From Gari tellinella (taxonomy: Eukaryota; Mollusca; Bivalvia; Cardiida; Psammobiidae), in assembly GCA_922989275.2 (NCBI GenBank), contig OV277867.1, forward strand, positions 39,918,070 through 39,982,069: a stretch of 64,000 nt of DNA. Reading direction: 5' to 3'. Every line of letters starts with the position of its first letter. Position 1 is the stretch's first letter. Of this stretch, positions 40,501-52,500 are shown in pieces. Below the pieces are notes generated by a model that did not search any database, had not been told where the DNA came from, and saw only the letters and a program-made list of their open reading frames with translations. Both the position numbers and the translations under genes were made by a program.

Positions 40501-43500
40501 TGAAATTGGCAGGCAAAATCTTGTACTTTGAACTCCTCCTTCACTTTCAACCTGATTCACTTGATACTTGGCATAAATGTTACTCAGGAGTAGTAGATGT
40601 GCAAGACACAAATTTCAGGTCTCTGTGACCTTGACCTTTGGCCTTGAAATTGGCAGGCAAAATCTTGTACTTTGAACTCCTCCTTCACTTTCAACCTGAT
40701 TCACTTGATACTTGGCATTTATGTTACTCAGGAGTAGTATATGTGCAAGACACAAATTTCAGGTCTCTGTGACCTTGACCTTGGGCCTTGAAACTGGTCT
40801 TGAAATTGGCAGGCCAAATCTTGTACTTTGAACTCCTCCTTCACTTTCAACCTGATTCACTTGATACTTGGCATAAATGTTACTCAGGAGTAGTAGATGT
40901 GCAAGACACAAATTTCAGGTCTCTGTGACCTTGACCTTTGGCCTTGAAATTGGCAGGCAAAATCTTGTACTTTGAACTCCTCCTTCACTTTCAACCTGAT
41001 TCACTTGATACTTGGCATTTATGTTACTCAGGAGTAGTATATGTGCAAGACACAAATTTCAGGTCTCTGTGACCTTGACCTTGGGCCTTGAAACTGGTCT
41101 TGAAATTGGCAGGCCAAATCTTGTACTTTGAACTCCTCCTTCACTTTCAACCTGATTCACTTGATACTTGGCATAAATGTTACTCAGGAGTAGTAGATGT
41201 GCAAAACACAAATTTCAAATCTCTTGTGACCTTGACCTTTGGCCTTGAAATTGGTCTTAAAATTGGCAGGCAAAATCTTGTACGGCGAACTCCTTTTTCA
41301 CTTTCAACCTGATTTACTTGATACTTGGCATAAATGTTACTCAGGAGTTGCAGAGTGTCATATACCAATTTTAAGTCATTTTGACCTTGGCTTACACCTT
41401 TGACTTTATTGTAAAACCTTATTGAAAACGTCTGCAGAGTGTGACTGAGTGCTGTATAGTGGGGGTATTTATCACCTTTAGTGATAGTCGTTCTAGTTTT
41501 TTCTGCACTTAGCAACAACATTGCATTAAGCTACTAAAGACAATGGAGACTATGTTTAATGCAGGATAAAAGTCATGCAGAAAGACCTATAGGCGCTATC
41601 TGCATCAGTTTTATCCCGCATATAGGAACCACATTTGTTGAATACTGCAAAGGTGTCTTCTATAAAGGTTTTGCTACTCAATAGCTTGTTTCTTGTTTTG
41701 AAGACAAGTGGCAACTTAATGTAGGTTGAAAGTGAAGCAGAGTGCTCCTTTAGGCTTATTCTGCTTTTCTTTTAGCTTAATTTAAGATACTGTCTACTAG
41801 AATATACCAATTATTTCTTATGATACATATTCATGACAATAAAGTGGAACTATTATCTTTAGTGTAGGAATGAATCAAAGACATAAAAAGTCTTATCTAT
41901 AGAGTAATTGATTAAAGAAAAATACCTTATAAATTACTCTAGTGTCTTGTATATGATAGATTATCAGAGTCCAGATAAGGGGAGAAATTCAAATACTAAA
42001 ACCTTAATCTCTGCATTAAACCCTATGGTATCACACTTCATTATACCCCCACAAACAGAGTTTGAGGGGGGTAATGGAATCAGCCTGTCGGTCGTCGGTC
42101 GGTCGGTCTGTCTGCAAATTCTTGTACTTTCAACTTCTCCTCCAGTTTCAACCAGATTCATTTGATACTTGGCATAAATGTTACTCAGGTGTAGTAGATG
42201 TGCAAGACACAAATTTCAGGTCTCTGTGACCTTGACCTTTGGCCTTGACATTGGTCTTGAAATTGGTAGGCAAAATCTTGTACTTTGAACTCCTCCTTCA
42301 CTTTCAACCTGATTCACTTGATACTTTGCATAAATTTTACTCAGGAGTAGTATATGTGCAAGACCTTTGGCCTAGAAATTGGTCTGAAAATTGGCAGGCA
42401 AAATCTTGTACCCATTACCCTGCCATTGTAAAACCTCATTGAAAACGTCTGCAGAGTGTGACAGAGTGCTGTATAGTGGGGGTATTTATCACCTTTAGTG
42501 ATAGCCGTTCTAGTTAGAATCGTCTCTTAGAGACGATTCTAATGAGTTGTGACACCACAGGATGTAATGCTGAAATGATTGTAAAAATATTGGGATTTGT
42601 TCAGTTCATCCCCTCTTATCTGGAGCACTGGACTCTGCTACATATATACATTCTATTTGATGGATTCTGCTACATGAACTTCTGTTTTTCCAGTTACGTA
42701 TCTGGAACACGATGTCAGAAGATCAGAAAAGCCAGATGATAAACAATGAGGAGTCGACAGTGTACAGCCAGGCTATACACTACGCCAATAGGATCGTCTA
42801 TCTCAGGGTACCGCTCGACTGCAGAAAAGGCTTGAAGAACGCCAGTATGGTGGACGATGAGACGAAAAGCAACAGCAATATTACAGCTAGGTAGATAATG
42901 GTTGTCAGTGCTTGAATATTAAATGTATGGTTTAACCCATTGAGATCTAGCTATGACTATACTTCTTAACTTGTATGGTTTAACCCATTACTCCACAGCC
43001 TGTTACTAGTTTTGAAGACAGGTGACCACTTAAAGAAGGTTGAAAGTAAAGCAGAATGTGCCTTAAGGCGCATTCTGCTTTACTTTCAGCCTGCTTTAAC
43101 CCATTACCTCTTAGCCTATTTCTTGCTTCGAAAACAGGTGATCACTTAAAGCAGGTTGAAAGTAAAGCAGAATGTGCCTTAAGGCACATTCTGCTTTACT
43201 TTCAGCCTGCTTTAAGCTACCATCTTCTAGGATATGGAAAATATTTCTTTTGGTACATATTCTTTGCTGTATAAACTGGAACTTTTTTCTTCAGTGGAGG
43301 AATAAGTAAGAGGCGTAAAAAGGCGTTTTTAAGGGGTAATGGGTTAAGCTGCCATCTACTGATATATTGAAAATATTAATATGGCAAACATTCGTAATTG
43401 TATAAATTGGAACTATATGTACAGTCGAACTTGGATAACTAGCTTAACTCAAACTATCCTATATGTCGACACATGAATTACATGACTTCATGCTCGGTTA

Positions 43501-46500
43501 AGTTGAACATACCCGTATTTCAAAGTTAAAACGTGGCTAAGCCACGTTTTTACTTTGAAATACGGGTATGTTCAACTTAGCTGAGTTCCAGATATAGAAG
43601 TTAGACTGTACTAGTATTAGATTAATTAATGGTTTAGCTCTTTGAGATCTAGCAGCTGCTATACTCGTCAGTTACAGTGTACATGGGATGAGTACATTTG
43701 TCTCATGCAAACAGTGTAGACCCAGATCAGATGTCTACTAAAGGAGACTGATTACTGCTTTTGGTGATTTGTGCCATATTTTAATGTCTGCCAACAGTTT
43801 GAATTCAGATCAGGCCCTGCATTTGTAGGATCCAAACTGCTTGACCCCCAGATCCTATTTCTGCAAAACTAAGATTGAAAATAATTCATTTTCAAATCCA
43901 AAAACACTGAAAAAATAATGTTTAAAAATTACCAAAGGTAGCTTGCATAGAGTGAAAGTTTCCTTTCTTATTGTTTGTTTAAGTATTTCCGATAGTGACA
44001 GTGTAGACGCAGAGAGTGGGTTTGATTTTCAAAGCCCTAAAAGCTGACAAAATAACGTTAGAAAGTTACCAAGAGTATCATGCATAGAGTGAAAGTATTC
44101 ATTTTGCTTGTTTGTTTTAGTCTTGCCGATAGTGACAGTGTAGACGCAGAGAGCGGGTTTGATTGTCAAAGCCCTAAAAGCTGACAAAATAACGGTCAAA
44201 AGTTACCAAGAATATCTTGCATAGAGTGAGAGTATTCATTCTGCTTGTTTGTTATAGTCTTGCCGAGAGTGACAGTGTAGACGCAGAGAGCGGGTTTGAT
44301 GAGACGGAGGAGGGCAGTAACTGGTCTGCAGACACTATACGATTTGTGACACGGTTTGTGGACAAGGTGTGCAACGAGTCCGGGGTCACACAGGACCACA
44401 TCAAGGCCCTGCATCAAATGATTCCAGGTAAGTTTTGATATATACTCATTACAATTGTTAACAGTGTAGACCAAGATCAGAGGGCTCCTATAGGAGCCCT
44501 CTGATCTGGGTTTACACTGTTTGTATAGTACAAGTGTAGGCTTAAGTGTTAGTACATGTATGCTGCTTCAAGGTCAGTTTGGAATACAACTTTGGTTTTA
44601 GTGTTTATCAGTGCCAATTTGGACAAATTATTCTTGGTTTTAATGTGTGTCAGGTTAATTAATAGCAAAACATCTGAAAGGAAAGAGGTCCAAGGCAAAC
44701 TAAATTTGTGTTAGAATTTTCCAAAAGGAAACTACTCATTGAAAATGTTGAATGAAGTTGTTCGTATCAATTAGATCAAAGTAACAGTAGAATTGTAAAG
44801 TTTACTGAGTTAAATTTAAGTCTGTTTTCTTTCAACTCATTCCAAGGAATTTTTTTTTAGCTCGCCTGTACGAAGTACATGACGAGCTATTGCAATACCC
44901 CCGGTGTAGTCGTCGGCGTCGTCGTGAACGGCGTAAACAATTTTAAGAAAATGTCTATAACTTCTATGTCCCTAAAGGTATTGCTTTCATAGTTGGTATG
45001 TGAGAGTGTATATGGACAAGACCTTTCCATGCACAGAAAAATTTGGACCCCTGTGACCTTGAACTTAGGGCCCACGTTTAGGTTTCGAAATCTGTGTTTA
45101 AGTTTTGAAAAATGCCTATAACTTCTACGTCCCTTGAGGTATTGCTTTCATAGATGGTATGTGTGTGTATATGGACAATTAAGACCCCTGTGACCTTGAC
45201 CTTGAACTTAGGGCCTGCGTTTAGGTTTCGAAATCTGTGTTTACGTTTCGAAAAATGCCTATAACTACTATGTCCCTTGAGGTATTGCTATCATAGTTGG
45301 TATGTGTGTGTATATGGAAATGACCTTTCCATGCACAGAAAACATTTGACCTCTGAGACCTTGACCTTGAACTTGGGGCCTGTGTTTAGGTTTCGAAATC
45401 TGTGTTTAGGTTTTGAAAAATGCCTATAACTTCTATGTCCCTTGAGGTATTGCTTTCATGGTTGGTATGTGTGTGTATATGGACATGACCTTTCCATGCA
45501 CAGAAAAATTTTGACCTCTGTGACCTTGACCTTGAACTTAAGGCCCGCGTTTAGGTTTCAAAATCTGTGTTTAGGTTTCGAAAAATGCCTATAACTTCTA
45601 TGTCCCTTGAGGTATTGCTTTCATAGTTGGTATGTGTGTGTATATGGACATGACCTTTCCATGCGCAGAAAAATTTGGACCCCTGTGACCTTGACCTTGA
45701 ACTTAAGGCCCGGGTTTAGGTTTCGAAATCTATGTTTAGGTTTCGAAAAATGCCTTGAACTTCTATGTCCCTTGAGGTATTGCTTTCATATTTTGGTATG
45801 TGTGTGTATATGGACATGACCTTTCCATGCACAGAAAATTTGGACTCCTGTGACCTTGACCTTGAACTGAAGGCCCGCGTTTAGGTTTCGAAATCTGTGT
45901 TTAGGTTTCGAAAAATGCCTATAACTTCTACGTCCCTTGAGGTATTGCTTTCATAGTTGGTATGTGTGTGTATATGGACATGACTTTTCCATGCACAGAA
46001 AAATTTGGACCCCTGTGACCTTGACCTTGAACTTAAGGCCGCGTTTAGGTTTCGAAATCTGTGTTTATGTTTCGAAAAATGCCTATAACTTCTATGTCCC
46101 TTGAGGGTTGCTTTCATAGTTGGTATTTGTGTATATAGACAAGACCTTTCCATGCACAGAAAAATTTGGACCCCTGTGACCTTGACCTTGAACTTAGATC
46201 CAGGGTTAAGGTTTCGAAATCTGTGTTTAAGTTTCAAAAAATGCTTATATTTCCTATGTCCCCTGAGGTGTAACTTCATACATGTATTTGAATTTCATGT
46301 GTATATGGACAAGACCTTTCCATGCAGACAAAAAGGTTGAACTCGGTGACCCCGGGGCTTATCAGTTTTTCATAGGAAATCCTTTAAAACTCTTCTTCTC
46401 TAAAACTGTATGGCTTAGACCTTTTATATTTAGCATCTAGCTTTGCCTTATGGACCTCTACTAAGATTTTCACATCATGACCCCAGGGTAAAAAATGGCC

Positions 46501-49500
46501 CCGCCCAGGGGCTTATCAGTTTTACATAGACTTATATAGGAAAACCTTTAAAAATCTTCTTCTCTGAAACCGTAAGGCCCAGACAATTTATATTTGGCAT
46601 CTAGCTTTAACTTATGGTCCTCTACCAAAATTGTTCAAATCATGACCCCAGGGTCAAAAATGGCCCCGCCCTGGGGCTTATCAGTTTTACATTGACTTAT
46701 ATAGGGATAAACCTTTAAAACTCTTCTTCTCTGAAACCCTAAGACCCAGACCTTTTATATTTGACTTATATAGGAAAACCTTTAAAAATCTTCTTCTCTG
46801 AAATTGTTGTTGTTTCTGCTGAGGTTTATAGTCCCGCATAAGCTTCATCAGATGCGTCATCCCATTGTCTCTTCTCTGAAACCGTAAGGCCCAGACCTTT
46901 TATATTTGGCATCTAGCTTTGCCTTATGGTCCTCTACCAAGATTGTTCAAATCATGACCCCTGGATCAAAAATGACCATGCCCCGGGGCTTATCAGTTTT
47001 ACATAGACTTATATAGGGATAAACCTTTAAAACTCTTCTTCTCTGAAACCCTAAGACCCAGACCTTTTATATTTGGCATCTAGCTTTGCCTTATGGTCCT
47101 CTACCAAGATTGTTCAAATCATGACCCCTGATCAAAAATGGCCCTGCCCTGGGGCTTATCAGTTTTACATATACATGTACTTCTACAGGAAAACCTAATT
47201 CCAAGCTGTTACAGTTTCATGCAACAGTCCACCGTGACAAACTTCATTATGCATCGAGTATAACACAAACGTTACTCAGGTGAGCGATTTAGGGCCGCAT
47301 GTGGCTTTTGTTATCCAATCTTTCTCAAACTTGCTCAGATTGTATATGACCATAAGAGTTCGAATAAGCGCAATTATGGTTGAAATCAGACTTATAGGTC
47401 AAGAGTTATCTGCCCTTGAATTGCTGAAAATGCCATATCTAACAGCGTTTACACTCTTGCAACTACCGTTTTCAATGGATTTTGATTATACTTGCACACA
47501 AAGTATATAGCTATAAGTTCTCGAAGGAGTGCAATTATTGTTGAAATCTAATCATTGTGGCAATGGTTATCTGCCCTTGAAATCCTTTGAAATGCTAGAA
47601 AAGGCTTCAATTCAGTATTTTTTAGGCTCTTAGAAGTTACCTGTCCTTGATGTACTCTTCTATACTAGAATTATGAGGTTGTATTCCAAAATTGTTTAAA
47701 TGCTATACTACAATCAGGCTTCAGTACAACAGGTGAGCGATATCAGGGCCTTCAGGCCCTCTTGTCTTAAGAGGAGTTATGAATTAAGGGCTGTATTTAT
47801 GGGGTAATGGGTTAAACAGCCACCTGTATTAAACATCTAATATTGTACACAATTTAGTGGTTGTAATTGAGAGTTCTGTGACATAAATGATTATAACTGT
47901 ATTTTAGGTGTGGTAGCCATGCATATAGAGACACTGGAAGCTGTTCACAGAGAGGCCCTCAGGGTGCCACGTATTCAGAAGGTAAGCATTAGAGAAATTA
48001 AACAAGACAGGACAAATGTACTTGGGTACAAAACTAATTAATACAAACATTGTCACATAAATTATTTAATCATAATATCTGTATGTTTATAGATAGGAAA
48101 AATAGTTGTTCCGTATCAGTAATGATATATTAATAAAGGATGAAACGTCTTAATTTCTTCAGCCTATTACCCCATAAATACGCCTTTTTACACCTTTAAT
48201 TTATTCATCCACAGAAGAATATAGTTCAAATTTATACTGGTCATGAATATGTTTCATAAGAAATAGTTTCTATATTCTAGCAGATGGTAGCTTAAAGCAG
48301 GCTGAAAGTAAAGCAGAATGCACATTAAGGTGCATTCTGCTTCACTTCAAAGTACACAATTTCAATGCAGAAGCATCATTCATTCCCAGAACTTTAATAA
48401 TTTAATATTAATTTAAAAAGGCTTAATCACTTGTTTATCTATATACCAGATGAAATATAGCAGATTGCCACCTTCCTTAAAGCAAGATGAAAGTAAATGA
48501 GAAAGCTTCTTTATGAGCTTTCTGCATTACTTTCATCTTGCTTTATGCTGATAAACGAGTTATATTTCTTTATTTTGTATTTTTCAGCCTAAGATACTCA
48601 CACCAGCCCTGCTGCCTGGAGAAGAGATTGTTATGGAGGGGCTGAGGGTATACCTGCTCCCTGATGGCAGAGAAGAGGGGACTGGGGTCACTATGGGTGG
48701 CCCCTCATTACTGCCTGCAGAGGGCGCTGTCTTCCTTACCACATATAGGATCATCTTTAAGGGTATCCCATGTGATCCCTTAGGTCAGTAACCGAGAGAA
48801 ATGGCTGTTCGTCATCTGTGAAGTTTTGTTTGTGTGCCCATCAAAAAAGTTCCCGCAATAAAATTGTCTGATTTATGCAGATATGTAATGCCAGTATAAA
48901 AACATGCTTGAACTCTTTCAACACCATGGATCTGTTTGAAATATACTCATTACATTTGCAAACAATATCCTATAGGAGCCCTCTGATCTAGGTCTAAACT
49001 GTTTGCTAATTAAGATCAATCAGTATTTATTAAACTACCCAGAATTCCAAGTTGACTGGTTCTTGTTTTGGTAACTAAAATGATCCACAAGGGAACATAA
49101 TAACCTACAAGATTTACTTAGTGTTCAAACAGTTAAAGCTCCCTTGCAAATGAAAGGGTTAAATACCGGTTGTCTCCAAAGCAAGACAGACGTAAAGCAG
49201 AAAGCTATAGCTTGCTTTCAGTAACCACCTGCCTTTAACAATGAAGAAAGATTTGCACTTGATGGCTTTTAAGGAAAGCATTAAATAAATACAGAAAAAA
49301 AACTCTCTATTATGTTCTCTAAAAAAAAATTAATTATTAGGTGTTTATGACAGGTGACTGCTTAAAGCAAGGTGACTGTAAAACAGAAAGCTCCTTTAGG
49401 AGCTTTCTGTTTTACTGCCACATTGCTTTAAGCTGTCACCTGCTTTTTATACAATCAGTAAGCCTTCATTTTAATAGTCATATTAGAGAGGTTTTCCTGA

Positions 49501-52500
49501 ATTGGGAAAATATTGTAACAATTTGTCACTGATTCGTGTTTTGTTTGTTTTTCACAGCCTGTGAGCAGGTGATTATGAGGGCATTTCCCGTCTCCACACT
49601 AACCAAGGAGAAGAAACTCAATGTGCAATATCTACAACATCTCAATGAATGGTTACAGGACGGACTGCAACTACGCTCAAATATATTTCAGGTTAGTGCA
49701 CAAATTAATATGTGTAAATTAATTCGTCGTTAATGATTACCGAAAGGACTGCAGCAACGCTGAAATTTATTTCAAGTTAGCTCCAAAAGTAATATGTGCG
49801 AAATTAATATTTAATTTAAAAAATTAGATTGAGCATGAACTCTCTACCTGTTATGATAGGCTGCTCTCTTCTGTAATTAACCCTATTTCCGAATGTTTTA
49901 GAGGAGTCCCACCTACTACCGCAAGCCTCGTACCATGCTTCCCAACTTTTTTTGACTCTCAAGAGGGGTTTTCTTGATTTTTAAGAGGGAGATTTGGGGT
50001 CTCAAGAGGGAGATTTTCACGCAGCGGCATATTTCAGTAATTTTGTTATACTCCATGGTACTGCATGTATCTAGTGCTGTAATTGGATGAAATATCAAAG
50101 CTTTTTTTTTACTCATTGACTTCTGAAACTTTAAATTTACTATTCCTGTTTCCAATCAAGTCCATTTTTGACTATGAATGGTAGTTTTTTATGATACATG
50201 AACTCACTCAATTTATTACATGTACATGTAGTACTGTTTTGACCTCTCCATGGATCTTGTCAAGCAAATATGAGTACATGTATTTACTATTTAGTCACTA
50301 TTAAGTTATTGACATCCTATATACTGCCAGTCTTTTTCTCCCAACTATTTGCAATTCTTTTCCCATTTTGTGAAGTTCCTGGTGAAGTCAAGTCTCTGTG
50401 ATATTCAATTACTTTCTCATTATGTGAAGTCAATTCTTCTTCTATCAGTCCCTTCAATTTTTTCTTTGTTTTTGGTATGAAATTTTACAAACAAAAGTCC
50501 GACACGAAACAACTTTGACTCTATGTACGAACCTCGCCGGTAAAACTGTTGTTTCTTAACACGTGGAGTGAACAAATATATGTCAATGTCAATAATTGCC
50601 CCATCTATCAGTGAAATAAGTGTCATGGTATGCAGAATGGCAGTTCTCAGTAACATAAATTACGCCAAAACAACCTATAGGTGCATGGAATTATACCGAC
50701 GAAAGTCTACTTTCATTTTCAACGGAAGAGCGTCCTTGGTTTTATATCAATAATTCCTATCTTGACTATCCTCGGATGTTATCGTTGAGTTAATTGACTG
50801 GTTTCACATAATTGCTTTATAAACCTTGTTGTGATTATTCTGGTTCCCTGCGTTATATAACGTAGTGCCAGGGACAGGTAAACCAGTCAATGTTGTGATA
50901 AAGTGACGAATAGGGAAACCGTTCAAACGATATCCGCTTCGAAAAAGCAGAAAGTAATTGATCAAGCGAAACAGCTCTCCGCAATCGCCACGGCATCACT
51001 TTACAAACGGGTATTCCCAATTATTAAAGCTTTGTCGCCGTGCTTATCATTAATCTCAATTAGCCAGCCCCTTTCTAATATGTCAGAAATAGACCGCCCG
51101 TGGCTGGAATACACACGCACTGACCTATGACACGAGAGAATGGTTCCGCTGTACAGTAGGACCTGTAAACAGCGACGATTACTGATGTCTGTTTCTAATT
51201 TCAACAAATGGAATGATATTTTGACGGAAATTCAAAAGATCTACACCCTATTCCGGATTTTTTTTCAAATCGGGTTTTTAGTCAAATAATCGGGGTGGTT
51301 GGGTTTTGTCTTCAGAATCGGGAGACTCCCGACGAGATTGGGGGAGTTGGGAAGCATGTCGTACAGGTAGCTGTATAGTCGGAGACTTAGACGTGCAGCG
51401 TTACTCTCATATATATATATTTCAGGTTAGCTCAAAAATTTATAAGTATGAAATTAATTTGTCATTTGTTCAATTAAATTGAGCGTTTCAATTTTAATTT
51501 ATATGATTAACCAAGTCCCATTACATACTAGCCAGGCCCCTTTAATTTATTATACCACTAAAGAAAATGGTTCGACTTTATAGTCATGAATATGCACAAT
51601 AAGAACTAATTTCTATTTTGGAGCAAATGGTAGCTTAAAGCAAGCTAAAGTTCTAGATCTGGGCAGATGGTATCTTAGAGCAGGCTTAGATTAAAGCAGA
51701 ATGTGCCTTAACCCTTTGAACCCTAGTCCCGCATGTTGGCGTCCTTTGCAAACAGTGTACATGTGAATAGTACACTTGTCTTATGCAAACAGTGAAGACC
51801 CAGATCAGAGGGCTCCTAAAGGAGCCCTCTGATAAGGCTCTTCACTGTTTGTCATAGTGCCAAATATTGACAAAACATCCCAATAAAAGTCTTAAATGGA
51901 TTTGACTTAAATGGAAACTGGAAATTTCCATTTAAAGTTTCAGGGAGGAAAGAGTTTAGGAACATTCTGCTTACTTTCAGCCTGCTTTAAGCATCTGTTT
52001 TCAACACTGAAAATAAGCTATGGGAGAAAGAGTTCTTTATCAGTTTTTATCACTGATTTGCTATGGTGGAGAGAATGAAATATCAATGGGCTTTATTTCT
52101 CTTCCAGTTGATGAAGATTGCCTTTGACGGGGAAGTGAGCTCAGATAATGTGGAGATACTGAGAAAGCTAGTCAACAAATGCCGACATCCACCAACTGTC
52201 TTCAACACATTTGCATTTACTGGGCATTCGGTTTCCCAGCCCACTACATTACACAAACAGAAAGAGAAAAATAAAACACTCAAGTAAGTTAGCCAGTTAC
52301 TTTTCTCATGTTGTATTGTACGTCTTAAAGTTTTTGAACAGATTGCATACTATAGTTCTGTATACAGATGAGTTATGATAATTTAACCTTTTGTATGCTG
52401 AACATTTCATTTGGACTCTTCCACTTTTGACAAATGTCCAGTTTGTGTTGATTTTTAGCTCACCTGGCATGAAGTGCCAAGGTGAGCTATTAAGATCGCT

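Noticed and set aside
41180..41521. 113-codon minus-strand frame
   Set aside because: It lies wholly in the Helitron-like core and its right end.
45881..46279. 132-codon minus-strand frame with repeated phrases
   Set aside because: It is a product of the 165-bp tandem core at 44960-46330.
50903..51130. 75-codon frame as a transposase remnant of the 1.4-kb element
   Set aside because: No catalytic motif or known transposase similarity is visible and the length is within chance.
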